NCBI GenBank assembly: GCA_031378345.1
Contig: JANNDY010000034.1
Location: 124,001-188,000 of the forward strand
Direction: 5' to 3'
DNA length: 64,000 nucleotides
From: Emticicia sp031378345
Lineage (GTDB): Bacteria > Bacteroidota > Bacteroidia > Cytophagales > Spirosomataceae
In this document: positions 24,266-32,947 of the stretch, piece after piece
Layout of the letters: every line of letters starts with the position of its first letter
Numbering within the stretch: position 1 is the stretch's first letter
Program-made: the position numbers and the translations under genes
Notes under the pieces: model-generated
Told to the model about the DNA's origin: nothing
What the model saw: only the letters and a program-made list of their open reading frames with translations
Databases searched by the model: none

Positions 24266-25036
24266 TTACAAACCTTTGCCAGTTGCAGCCCAATAAATGC
24301 CACCATAAAGATGGTCAAGGAAAGTTTGGTCGCTATAAACCGCTAGAATATGACCCAAACCAGTATAGAATGAACGACCACCGTCATAATTATGGTACCA
24401 CGCAATCGGGTGAAAACCCATACCTTTTCCTTCATTATCGCCCCATTTCACCGTAGGGTTATAAGATTTTTCATCAATCGAAATCAAAACTTTCAAATCT
24501 GTAGCATTGGCAGGGGTTTTAAATTCATACCACTCGTCTGTCCAAAGTAATTTTTTCGGGAAACGCTCCATGCCCGGAAAATTGCTGTCTTCTACTTTCA
24601 AATAAGCTGTTTGTTGTTGTGGATGAATTTTGAAATAATTTCCAACCAATTTTCCATACCAAGCCCAATCGTACTCAGTATCGGTTGCACTATGAATTCC
24701 GACAAAGCCTTTGCCAGCCTTAATAAATTTTTCAAAAGCTGCTTGTTGCTCATCATTCAAGATATTTCCGGTAGTATTCAAAAAGATAACTGCCTGAAAT
24801 CTTTCTAAATTTTTGTCATTAAAAACCGAAGCATTTTCCTGCCAATCTACTGTAAAAGTGTGTCTTTGTGCCAATTGTTTGATGGCGGTAACGCCTTCAT
24901 TGATGGATTCATGATGAAAACCGTCTGTTTTTGAAAATAATAATACCCTAAATTGCCCTTGAGCGAATGATGAAATAGAAAAAGTAATTGTCAATAGAAG
25001 TAACAACAATGACTTTTTTACAAGAAAATGTTTCAT
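24266..25036 (-). CDS. Exported ThuA-like (trehalose utilisation) domain protein
   Basis: The protein has 256 residues with a signal peptide ending SFAQ (about 25). The glutamine-amidotransferase-like fold shows RVLLFSKTDGFHHESINEGV, FQAVIFLNTTGNILNDEQQA, GFVGIHSATDTEYDWAWYGK and the C-terminal HPIAWYHNYDGGRSFYTGLGH. ThuA domains are found with sugar-oxidation systems and are thought to help in conversion of 3-keto sugars. DUF1080 and PQQ/cytochrome genes at 35-39 kb belong to the same functional circle, although not in one operon. The typical catalytic Cys of amidotransferases is absent, as is usual in ThuA. Confidence 0.88.
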   Translation of the reverse strand: MKHFLVKKSLLLLLLTITFSISSFAQGQFRVLLFSKTDGFHHESINEGVTAIKQLAQRHTFTVDWQENASVFNDKNLERFQAVIFLNTTGNILNDEQQAAFEKFIKAGKGFVGIHSATDTEYDWAWYGKLVGNYFKIHPQQQTAYLKVEDSNFPGMERFPKKLLWTDEWYEFKTPANATDLKVLISIDEKSYNPTVKWGDNEGKGMGFHPIAWYHNYDGGRSFYTGLGHILAVYSDQTFLDHLYGGIYWAATGKGL

Positions 25037-25151
25037 AGTTTTTTTGATTGAGGTTGAATAAAAAATATAAAATAAATTAGTGTCAAAGAAACACTTATTG
25101 ATGAAACAAATGTAGGATTTTGAAATTTATCAACCAACAAAGAGGGGATAT

Positions 25152-25838
25152 TTAAACTATGTTTTGAGAGTAATCAAGCATCAGATGATGGAGTTCAAAA
25201 AGTTTTTTGCCAATTATCGTTTGATGATTTGAAATGTAAGAAAAATCAAAGCTTTGCAAAATATTAGTTTTTGTAAGCGTAATTAATGTATTATTTCTTA
25301 CCTCAATAATTTCAGTATTTGTGCCAGATTTGCTAATCAGGTTATTGATTTTATCTTTGTTCTGCTCAATATCACAAGGCTTTACTATGAATCCAATCAT
25401 TCCATTTCTTCCGAGATTTGTAGGGTATTTTTCACTTATAAAGCGATGTATGCCTTCTTTTACATACTCGCTATTTAATGGACTTTCTCCATCTAATCGT
25501 TTACATTCAAATGTAAAATAATTATTTTTTCCACCTGAAAACGACAAACCCTCTACAATTATCATAATATCTAAATATCCTACTTCTTTCCGCTTTTCAA
25601 TTTTTGCAGGCTCGGCAATAAAATAAAAATTATTTATCTGCAAATCTTCTTTAATATCTGGATTTTGTAAATAATCATCAACAAGCATATTTCGGAGATA
25701 ATTTTCATCATTTTCAAATTTTGGATTTTCCGAAAGAAGGCTCTCTTGATAACAAATAATAACGGCTGATAATAGTTTTTTAAAGCTTTTTATGACATAA
25801 AATTCACTATTACTTTTACTCAAAGGAGAAGTATTCAT
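25152..25838 (-). CDS. Putative PD-(D/E)XK nuclease-like partner of the adjacent methyltransferase
   Basis: The protein has 228 residues; I do not recognise a named family. A possible nuclease core is visible: Asp in EVGYLDIMIIVEG (about 93), then about 18 residues later the FECKRL (ExK, about 112-117) strand, followed by a helix with YVKEGIHRFISEKYP. This order (D...ExK, strand-strand-helix) fits the PD-(D/E)XK fold. It lies 16 bp downstream of the 1034-residue DNA methyltransferase on the same strand, so a two-gene restriction or defence cassette is inferred. The local DNA is more AT-rich than the housekeeping genes around it, consistent with horizontal acquisition. Confidence 0.6.
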   Translation of the reverse strand: MNTSPLSKSNSEFYVIKSFKKLLSAVIICYQESLLSENPKFENDENYLRNMLVDDYLQNPDIKEDLQINNFYFIAEPAKIEKRKEVGYLDIMIIVEGLSFSGGKNNYFTFECKRLDGESPLNSEYVKEGIHRFISEKYPTNLGRNGMIGFIVKPCDIEQNKDKINNLISKSGTNTEIIEVRNNTLITLTKTNILQSFDFSYISNHQTIIGKKLFELHHLMLDYSQNIV

Positions 25839-25854
25839 TCTATAAAGTTGGTGT

Positions 25855-28800
25855 TTATGCTTCGATTAATTCAAGTTCTTCGGTTCTTTTAAATATGCTT
25901 TCTATGAATTCATTTAAGTCTAAGTAAGCAATTGCTTCATGCCAAACTTTATATTCATTTGGTTTAATTACATAAAATGATGAGTCATTAAATCCTTTTA
26001 TATCTTTTTGTATGTAAAGATTAGATGCTTGTTCCTCAAAACCCATACCTATAAAATGACGTAATATTTTCTCTTGGTTTGCGATTCTCTCCTTCCATTC
26101 AATCATTTCATTAGGTTCTAATTGACTAATTACAAAATTCACAGCTATTACATCTTGTGAGTAATAAATTTCCGCATTGAAATAATTACCATCTTCTGGT
26201 TCATAAATCGTAGAGAAATGCTTTATAAATACATTCACATACTTTTCAATGAATATTCTATCTTGTGATGATTGTAAGTTTCGATATGGCTCTTGCTCTC
26301 CCTTCCATAAAGGAATTGAAACCTTAAAGGCATAATCCAAAAGGCTTTTTTCAGTAGAATTAAGCCTGTAAAGTTGATATAATAATATATCTAATTCTTT
26401 CTCTAACGGACAAACTTCATGTTCATTAAATGTTTGATTTTTGTAATAATCTTGAATTCTATCTACATAATTTGCGATTCTGTCATCAATTATTGATGGG
26501 AAATTAACCATTTCTTTTTGATGAATTTGTTCTCGTTCAATTCCACTTGATGAAATTGTCATCAAACTATAATAAATGAACATATTAGAATTTAAAGTCC
26601 CAACAATACTTTTTAGGGCATTCTTATGCTCTTCAAACCCTTTTATTACCATAACTGTATCTGTAAACATCCATTCGTCTTCTGAATAAGCACTAACTGC
26701 TTGCAAAGTATCAGGTATAAAACCTTTTTTTATAAAAAGATAGGGTGGATAAAATATACGTTTATCCTTTCTATCTCTGTGAACAGTAGAAATTTGCCAT
26801 GGTTCTGTATCCTCAGTATTTATATAATATCTTTTTAAAAGTTTTTTTGTATCCGTATCAAGGTATTTCCTTCCAACAAACTCAGAAATGTCATTTTCGT
26901 CACTTCCATTAACCTGCACCCCTCTATTAGGAGGAAGCATTTCATTTTCTTCTGTAATATTTTTTATTGATTTAAAACGAGAACTTTTGAGTCTTTTTAT
27001 TAAATAGAAATCTAATAAATTGCCATAAACTAATACTTTCCACAGCCAATCATAATCGGAAAAATAGCCTTGTAATACTTCTTTATAATCATATTTTTCT
27101 ATTACAAATGCTCTAAATAAATCAAAATATTTGTTAGGCTTTAGTGAAATATGTTTGACTATATTTTCAGGATTTACAGGTTTTCCAGTAAACTTGTAGA
27201 AAATAATGCTTGCAGGACCAGTTGTATTTTTTTTGAGTCCTTTTATTTTGGGACCATTTTTTTTGAAGACTTTATCCCTTATGGCTGAAAGTTCTACTAT
27301 TTGAATAATTTCGAATTTATCCAAAAAATATGTTCTAAATTTTTTGGAATCTACGTTGTATAAAATTTTACTCGTAATAATTAAAGCACAAGTAATTTCT
27401 TTATTTGTTTCTCTAAATAAGTTACTTAAACGTAATAAAAAGGCTTGTGCTATTTCCTTGTTACCAATTATCGTATCTTTTATTTTTTCTTTTCTTGCCC
27501 TTGTTTTACAATAGTTTAAGTATTGTTTTTGATATTTTGAAACATTTCCCCAAGGTGGATTTCCCAATACAAAATCGAAATGGGTTTCAGATACTTTGGT
27601 TCTAAATAGATATTCTTGTGTGAATTTATCATCAAAAAAATCACCTTCAAAGAAATTATCTCTCAAATTAGGGAACTTAAAATCAGCAATATCTTTGGGG
27701 TCTTGGAAGTCAAGAAGCGTTATATAAATTGAAAAAATCGCTACATTGACCGCTGCGGGGTCTTTATCTACTCCAAAAATATTATCAATTACTAAATCAT
27801 TGAGGTGTTTTTTTAACTCCACTCCGTTAAGTTTATTAATTGATTGAAACCTTGTAATAATTTGCCTTAGAGTTTCTACCAAAAAAATCCCAGAGCCACA
27901 TGAAGGGTCTATTACTCGGCAATTATACTCGTTTTCATCTTCCTCAAAATATTTAGTAACGGTTTGTTTAACAATATATTCAGCTAAAAACAATGGTGTA
28001 TAAAAAGCCTTATTTTCAGCCTGACTTTCACCCATAAAGAACTCATAAATATTACTAATGAATTCTACTGGAATTATCTGAAAATCGTAGTATTTGAATT
28101 CCTTGAAGTCCAAACGTGATTGTCCACTTCCTACCTCATTTCCTTTGAATAAGTCAAATAAAACCCCTACACATTCGGAATTAATATGCTCATCAGAAAG
28201 GTCTAAATTCTGAACAGGAAAAAGCCTTTCTTCTGCATCATCGAAGAATTTATTGTCTATAAATCTAAACCAATCATATAGATTTTCAACACTTTTACTT
28301 TCGAGCATATTCTCAAAAACATCAATATCAAATTTAGCATTTTTGAAAACAATTTCTACCTCTCTATCAATCAAATAGCGTGTAAAAATTAATCGCCCAA
28401 TTAAACTATTGGCTAATTCACTTTTAATATCTATTTTTTTGAGCAACTCACGAGCATCATAAATGTTTTTTAAAAGTGTATTATCAACTTTACTTTTTGT
28501 ATTATTTATATTTTCATTGTAATTATTCCACGTTTTTCCAGAAATCAATTCCCAAAAATTGAAATCATCTTTTTTGTTCTCATTAGCTAACACATTGAGA
28601 TATCCGTCTTTACTATCAAATGAGAATCCGTTTAAAATTTGGAGTTCATCAGGCAGAATAATAAATACGACAGGTGTCTTACCAAAATTCCAACAATCCT
28701 TATGAATTTTTCTGATAGTTTGATTATCTCTACTTTCTACTTCAAAAAAAAGCACAAAGCTATTTTCTGAAAAATAGTATTTGGAAGAGTTTATGAAAAA

Positions 28801-28959
28801 GGCTGAGGGTTTAATTTTTTTTAAAACTTCTTCAACCTTGACAGAAAATTTATTTTTCCAAGTTTTGGGTTGTTTATAAAAATATAGCCCGTTTTTCTCT
28901 AAGCCTTCATCAGAGATAAAGTCCAGTTTTCTAAGCAACTGATTAAGAGAGCCTTGCAT
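25855..28959 (-). CDS. Large Eco57I/PglX-type N6-adenine DNA methyltransferase (defence system)
   Basis: The protein has 1034 residues. The N-terminal domain (about 1-150) contains FVLFFEVESRDN and TPVVFIILPDELQILNGF, similar in style to N-terminal domains of type IIG enzymes. The methyltransferase core follows: AFYTPLFLAEYIVKQ (motif X, about 318), VIDPSCGSGIFLVET (motif I, SAM binding, about 350) and VLGNPPWGN (catalytic NPPW, about 468). The long C-terminal part (about 600-1030) would hold a target-recognition region (PPYLFIKKGFIPDTLQAV, GTLNSNMFIYY). It modifies adenine in DNA; the recognition site is unknown. With the downstream nuclease-like gene it forms an isolated two-gene unit. It could be a type IIG/BREX-like relative, but no other BREX or DISARM gene is nearby. 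Confidence 0.82.
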   Translation of the reverse strand: MQGSLNQLLRKLDFISDEGLEKNGLYFYKQPKTWKNKFSVKVEEVLKKIKPSAFFINSSKYYFSENSFVLFFEVESRDNQTIRKIHKDCWNFGKTPVVFIILPDELQILNGFSFDSKDGYLNVLANENKKDDFNFWELISGKTWNNYNENINNTKSKVDNTLLKNIYDARELLKKIDIKSELANSLIGRLIFTRYLIDREVEIVFKNAKFDIDVFENMLESKSVENLYDWFRFIDNKFFDDAEERLFPVQNLDLSDEHINSECVGVLFDLFKGNEVGSGQSRLDFKEFKYYDFQIIPVEFISNIYEFFMGESQAENKAFYTPLFLAEYIVKQTVTKYFEEDENEYNCRVIDPSCGSGIFLVETLRQIITRFQSINKLNGVELKKHLNDLVIDNIFGVDKDPAAVNVAIFSIYITLLDFQDPKDIADFKFPNLRDNFFEGDFFDDKFTQEYLFRTKVSETHFDFVLGNPPWGNVSKYQKQYLNYCKTRARKEKIKDTIIGNKEIAQAFLLRLSNLFRETNKEITCALIITSKILYNVDSKKFRTYFLDKFEIIQIVELSAIRDKVFKKNGPKIKGLKKNTTGPASIIFYKFTGKPVNPENIVKHISLKPNKYFDLFRAFVIEKYDYKEVLQGYFSDYDWLWKVLVYGNLLDFYLIKRLKSSRFKSIKNITEENEMLPPNRGVQVNGSDENDISEFVGRKYLDTDTKKLLKRYYINTEDTEPWQISTVHRDRKDKRIFYPPYLFIKKGFIPDTLQAVSAYSEDEWMFTDTVMVIKGFEEHKNALKSIVGTLNSNMFIYYSLMTISSSGIEREQIHQKEMVNFPSIIDDRIANYVDRIQDYYKNQTFNEHEVCPLEKELDILLYQLYRLNSTEKSLLDYAFKVSIPLWKGEQEPYRNLQSSQDRIFIEKYVNVFIKHFSTIYEPEDGNYFNAEIYYSQDVIAVNFVISQLEPNEMIEWKERIANQEKILRHFIGMGFEEQASNLYIQKDIKGFNDSSFYVIKPNEYKVWHEAIAYLDLNEFIESIFKRTEELELIEA

Positions 28960-29039
28960 AATAAGGAAGATAGGGATGTTGAGTTTTGCAAATATATATC
29001 ATAATAAGCAAAATATACGCCAATTGTAGGTGATTTTGT

Positions 29040-29708
29040 TCAGCTTTTCCACTTGATGGCACAGCCAACAGCTTTCGTAGTAGTTGTAACGACAGGTTTT
29101 CCTGCCAATAAATTATTCACGGCATCTTCTACATAGCGTTTTGTAACGCCCGCAGGGTCTTGGGCATTGTCGTCTATTGCACCCAAATATTGAACAATTA
29201 TTTTGCCTCCTTCTTTTTTCAAAACATAAACTTGTGGCGTACGCATCGCTCCAAACATTTTCGAAACCGCTTGCGTATCGTCAGTCAAATATGGGTATGT
29301 ATAACCTTTTTCCTTTGCTCGTGCTTGCATATTGGCAAAAGAATCTTCTTCGTAAGCATCTGGGTCATTAGGATTTATAGCAATCACGGGGAAGCCCTGA
29401 GAGGCAAATTTATTATCAAGAGCCACAACTCGGTCTTCGTAAGACTTTGAAAAAGGGCAATGATTGGAAGTAAAAACCACAATAAAACCTTTGGCAGAAG
29501 TAAAATTTGATAACGAAAGCACTTTTCCATCAATGTTTTTGAGCTTGAAATCTGCCACAACATCGCCCAAATTATAGCCAGCAACTGCAATGGTTTTGGC
29601 ATTGGGTACTTCCAACGGTTCGGCAGCATCAACTTTCTTGAACAAATAAGTTGAAAATAAACCTCCAACCATCAACATTGTTACAACTGTCAAAATTTGC
29701 TTTTTCAT
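29040..29708 (-). CDS. Exported redoxin/AhpC-TSA-like thioredoxin-fold protein
   Basis: The protein has 222 residues with an N-terminal membrane anchor or signal (about 8-25). The thioredoxin-fold core includes VVADFKLKNIDGKVLSLSNF, VVFTSNHCPFSKSYEDRVVA (a single Cys where CxxC would be, about 86), NPNDPDAYEEDSFANMQARA and MFGAMRTPQVYVL. The C-terminus ends GCAIKWKS, a conserved feature of this Bacteroidota subgroup whose Cys may be the resolving residue. A thiol-peroxidase or alkyl hydroperoxide-like role in the periplasm is inferred. A second thioredoxin-like gene lies directly upstream on the same strand. Confidence 0.82.
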   Translation of the reverse strand: MKKQILTVVTMLMVGGLFSTYLFKKVDAAEPLEVPNAKTIAVAGYNLGDVVADFKLKNIDGKVLSLSNFTSAKGFIVVFTSNHCPFSKSYEDRVVALDNKFASQGFPVIAINPNDPDAYEEDSFANMQARAKEKGYTYPYLTDDTQAVSKMFGAMRTPQVYVLKKEGGKIIVQYLGAIDDNAQDPAGVTKRYVEDAVNNLLAGKPVVTTTTKAVGCAIKWKS

Positions 29709-29785
29709 TTTTTGTTTATTTTTAAATTTACTTTAGGAATACGTAAATTAGTTTTGCCTACTAACGTTTTGAAAACAATATTATT

Positions 29786-30259
29786 TTAAAAAAAGTGCTT
29801 GATTTTTTCAGTAAGTGTTTGATAGTCAAATGATTGTTCGTAAAATTCTTTTCGATTTCCTTGACTAATCAACGTTGCAGGAATCGCTCCCGACCATTTT
29901 GTGCTTACTTTATCAATCCAACTATCATAATCTGGTTCGTCTAATAAATAAACTTTTGAAAGGATTTTCTTCTCTTCCACAAATTTTTTTACGCTTTCCA
30001 AATCTCGCAAAAAATCAAGACTTATAAAAACAACTTTTACATTATTTAGACGAAAATCATTTGCTAAAGTCTCAAAAACAGGCATTTCGGCAACGCACGG
30101 ACCACACCACGAAGCCCAAAAATTAATGACATAAATGCTGTCATCTTTTTGCATTATTTTGTCTAAGTCAGTAAATTTTATAATTTCAACACTTTGTGCC
30201 GAAGTTATATAACTACTTGATAGGCAGATGATTACAATAAATAATTTGAATATTTTCAT
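29786..30259 (-). CDS. Periplasmic TlpA/thioredoxin-like disulfide oxidoreductase
   Basis: The protein has 157 residues with a signal peptide (cleaved after about SAQS, residue 22). The thioredoxin active site is intact: NFWASWCGPCVAEMPVFE (CGPC about 53-56), and the cis-Pro segment WSGAIPATLIS is present. Such proteins reduce or shuffle disulfides in the periplasm, for example in cytochrome c maturation. It is followed by the redoxin gene 77 bp downstream on the same strand, so the two may be transcribed together. Confidence 0.85.
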   Translation of the reverse strand: MKIFKLFIVIICLSSSYITSAQSVEIIKFTDLDKIMQKDDSIYVINFWASWCGPCVAEMPVFETLANDFRLNNVKVVFISLDFLRDLESVKKFVEEKKILSKVYLLDEPDYDSWIDKVSTKWSGAIPATLISQGNRKEFYEQSFDYQTLTEKIKHFF

Positions 30260-30362
30260 AATTCTTTTTAGAAGTATTATGTAAATTTATTTTTAAAATC
30301 CGTAATTAGCAATAAATATAATGAGTGAATGTTTTTGCATGAAATTTTTCTTTTAAATATTG

Positions 30363-30641
30363 ATGACACTTCACTTAAAAGTAAAACCTGGAAGTAAAAT
30401 TGATGCATTGTTTTTTGACGATGCAGGACAACTTAACGCCAAAATAAAAGCTCCACCGCAAGACGGCAAGGCAAATGCCTATTTGCTTGAGTTTTTGGGA
30501 AAACAATTAGGTATTGCCAAATCCAAAATCACAATTTTGGCAGGTTTTTCAAGTCAGTTTAAAAAATTAGATATTGAGGTTGAAGAAAAAGTTGTTGAGG
30601 TGTTCTTGAAAAAAATAAAGTTGTCAGCTGTTGAAAAATAA
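30363..30641 (+). CDS. DUF167 (YggU) family protein
   Basis: The product has 92 residues from ATG 30363 (a TTG immediately before would add one). The whole length matches the family: LHLKVKPGSKIDALFFDD, IKAPPQDGKANAYLLEFL (about 33-50, the best conserved block) and KSKITILAGFSSQFKKLDIE. It is a small alpha/beta cytosolic protein; the function is unknown, with only structural work on homologues. It is monocistronic and followed by a large hairpin element at 30672-30772. Confidence 0.9.
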   Translation: MTLHLKVKPGSKIDALFFDDAGQLNAKIKAPPQDGKANAYLLEFLGKQLGIAKSKITILAGFSSQFKKLDIEVEEKVVEVFLKKIKLSAVEK

Positions 30642-30671
30642 ATATATTTGCAATTACATATGCATTTTTTT

Positions 30672-30772
30672 AAATCCGTGAAAATCTGTATAAATCCGTG
30701 TTATCCGTGTTCCAAATTCGCTGAAAAATGGAACACGGATAACACGAATTCCGGTGGAAACACGGATTTTTT
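30672..30772 (+). repeat. About 100-bp hairpin element, copy A
   Basis: The core inverted repeat is 21-bp arms at 30694-30714 (ATCCGTGTTATCCGTGTTCC plus A) and 30729-30749 with one mismatch and a 14-nt loop. It is flanked by further ATCCGTG units and by ACACGGAT at the right end. The reverse complement, with the same arm and loop lengths, is at 44848-44957, so this is a dispersed element (MITE- or BIME-like) without coding capacity. Confidence 0.85.
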
Positions 30773-30847
30773 ATTAGTATTCAAAAATTTGTCATATAGT
30801 ATTTAAAATCAACCAAAAAATCGTGGCGACGAACCGCTATTTAAAAC

Positions 30848-31192
30848 ATGAAAAGAATTATTATTGTTCTCTTTATTTCTTGCTTTTATGCAAGTATATC
30901 TTTTGCCCAAACTTCTTCGACAGATTCGTTAAAACAGTATGTTGGCACGTACAAAATGAAAGGTGATGCCCCTTTTCAGTCTTACAAAATAACTTTTGCC
31001 GATGGCTCAATTTCGGGCGAAGCTGATAGTTATGGAGCTAATAAATTGGTAAAATTGGCAGGAATTGACAAATTTCAATCCACCAGTTCTTATGCTTCAA
31101 TCTTTACTTTTACTCGTAATGTTGATAAGAAAGTAACAGGTTTTAAGATGGAAATTCAAGGTACTGAAATCCTTGCTGACAAAGAAAATTAG
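30848..31192 (+). CDS. Small exported protein of unknown function
   Basis: The protein has 114 residues with a signal peptide (MKRIIIVLFISCFYASISFA, cleaved before QTS). The mature part is beta-rich and begins SLKQYVGTYKMKGDAPFQSY, reminiscent of the lipocalin-like DUF3471 type (YVGTY near the N-terminus), and ends FKMEIQGTEILADKEN. A small-ligand or structural role in the periplasm is possible but not shown. It lies alone between a hairpin element and the convergent ABC ATPase gene. Confidence 0.65.
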   Translation: MKRIIIVLFISCFYASISFAQTSSTDSLKQYVGTYKMKGDAPFQSYKITFADGSISGEADSYGANKLVKLAGIDKFQSTSSYASIFTFTRNVDKKVTGFKMEIQGTEILADKEN

Positions 31193-31232
31193 ATTTTTTT
31201 TTTAGAGAAAGGAATTTTATAAATTCTTTTAT

Positions 31233-32705
31233 CTAATTTATAACTTTTCCGTGTTCGAGTTTTAATCTTTTATCAACACACTTTGGGATTTCATCTTCAT
31301 AATGTGTAACATAAATGAGTGTTTTGTCTAATTTTTGGACTAATTCATTGACCAAATCTCGGAAATAAACCAAGTGATTATAATCTAATCCTTGGCAAGG
31401 TTCGTCTAATAAAAGTAGCGGCGGATTTTTGATTAACGCTCTTGCCAAAAACACTTGCCGCTGCTCTCCTGTTGAAAGTTGATAGATTTTTCGTTCAGCT
31501 AAATGATTGATATTCAATAGTTTAAGATATTTTTCCGTCAATTCTCTTTCTTCATCACTTAGTTTTTTAAAAAGCCCAGCCGAGTCAAATAACCCTGATG
31601 CCGTGGCTTTCCAAACTTCTGTATTTCGATTAAAATACAAGTGCAACTCAGGCGAAACATAGCCGATGCGTTGCTTAATATCCCAAATACTTTCGCCCGA
31701 ACCACGCTTGCGATCGAAAAGGTCATAATCGTTTTGATAACCTTGCGGATTGTCGGCAGTGATTAGACTTAAAATTGTACTTTTCCCTGAGCCGTTGGGT
31801 CCCATCAATGCCCACTTTTCACCTCGTTTTACTTGCCAATTTACTTTATCAACTACATTTATTCCTTTGTAACTCACGCTTACGTTTCGCATATTTAAGG
31901 CAAAAACGAAGTCGTTTCGAGAAGGATATTTTTCTATTAATTCTAAAATTTCGGGTTGAAGATTTGAGCTCGATTTGTGGATAACTTGTTGAAAGTCAGA
32001 CATCTGTGTGGACAACCTGACTATTTTTCCTTCTTTCAATTCTAAAATATGATTTATACAAGACGGAATTTCATTTGGCGAAGTTACAATGATAATTTGC
32101 ACGCCAGATTTGGTAACTTTATTCAAAACTTCGTGAAGTGTTGCCCTACTTTCTATGTCCAAACCAATGAAAGGATTATCAAGTAAAAGAAGTTTTGGTT
32201 TTCGTAATAAAGACAAAGTTATGAGCGTTCGGCGAGTTTCTCCATTGGAAAGCGTAACGATGTTTCGGTCTAATAAATGACTGATTTTAAGCAGTTTAGC
32301 AACTTTTTCGAGTACTTCATTAGAAAACTCAGGCGGTGGAAGTTGGACCGATTTTTCATTGACCGTTCCAATTGGCTTGATTTGATTTTGCAAGATTTCT
32401 CGTACCGTTGGAGCAATTTCGGCATCCATTGAGTTGAATCTTTGTTGGTAATATTGCGTAGCCGATTGCACGATTCTATTAAAACTATAATCTTTTGCTA
32501 CAAAAGCGATTTCATCATAATTTGGCTTTGTGATAGTTCCATTTAGTGGGAATATTTTTCCAGCAATTGCATCTAAAAATGTACTTTTTCCAGCCCCATT
32601 TTCGCCAACAATTGCCCAATTTTCGCCCTCTATTGCTTGCCAATTAATGTTTTCTAAAACTATTCGGTCTCCTTTTTGAATACTTACTTGGTGGAATTTT
32701 ATCAT
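31233..32705 (-). CDS. ModF-like ABC ATPase with two nucleotide-binding domains
   Basis: The protein has 490 residues from MIKFHQVSIQKGDRIVLENI; the upstream ATG at 32768 adds 21 unlikely residues. NBD1 has Walker A GENGAGKST (about 37-45), signature LSNGETRR and a Walker B ending LLLLDNPFIGLD, where the catalytic Glu is Asn. NBD2 has Walker A GPNGSGKST, signature LSTGEQRQ and an intact LLLLDEPCQGLD. One site is therefore probably degenerate. No membrane segment is present, so it either pairs with a separate permease or, like E. coli ModF, acts in a process other than transport. No permease gene is adjacent. Confidence 0.82.
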   Translation of the reverse strand: MIKFHQVSIQKGDRIVLENINWQAIEGENWAIVGENGAGKSTFLDAIAGKIFPLNGTITKPNYDEIAFVAKDYSFNRIVQSATQYYQQRFNSMDAEIAPTVREILQNQIKPIGTVNEKSVQLPPPEFSNEVLEKVAKLLKISHLLDRNIVTLSNGETRRTLITLSLLRKPKLLLLDNPFIGLDIESRATLHEVLNKVTKSGVQIIIVTSPNEIPSCINHILELKEGKIVRLSTQMSDFQQVIHKSSSNLQPEILELIEKYPSRNDFVFALNMRNVSVSYKGINVVDKVNWQVKRGEKWALMGPNGSGKSTILSLITADNPQGYQNDYDLFDRKRGSGESIWDIKQRIGYVSPELHLYFNRNTEVWKATASGLFDSAGLFKKLSDEERELTEKYLKLLNINHLAERKIYQLSTGEQRQVFLARALIKNPPLLLLDEPCQGLDYNHLVYFRDLVNELVQKLDKTLIYVTHYEDEIPKCVDKRLKLEHGKVIN

Positions 32706-32868
32706 TAATGTAATTGGGATTTTTTTAGTGGTTTTACTCGTAAATAAAGATAATAAAACAGCAATCAATAAACATTTTTCGTCTTCAATTTAGAGAATAA
32801 AAAACATTTACAAAAATAGTAAAAATAAACAACCCTAAAACGGCAATTTTTGCCTAAACTCTTTTCCG

Positions 32869-32876
32869 TAAATTTG
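32869..32876 (+). promoter_or_regulatory. -7 box (TAAATTTG) upstream of the aspartyl protease gene
   Basis: An exact TAnnTTTG match lies 71 bp upstream of the ATG at 32948, with TTTG at 32849-32852 sixteen bp before it, slightly shorter than the optimal spacing. Confidence 0.5.
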
Positions 32877-32947
32877 TGTTATTACAAAAAAACACTATAT
32901 TTCCTTAGAATTATAGTATAAAAACTCGTGTTACGCTAACCACATTT

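Noticed and set aside
25152..28959. BREX or DISARM locus
   Set aside because: Only a methyltransferase and a nuclease-like gene are present; PglZ, BrxC, BrxL, DrmA/B/C are absent in the surrounding sequence.
30672..30772. CRISPR-like repeat because ATCCGTG recurs several times
   Set aside because: The units are parts of one hairpin with irregular spacing and no unique spacers of constant length.
31233..32705. Molybdate transport gene modF by name
   Set aside because: Two-NBD architecture fits, but no mod gene is nearby and the first Walker B lacks its Glu, so the specific name was withheld.
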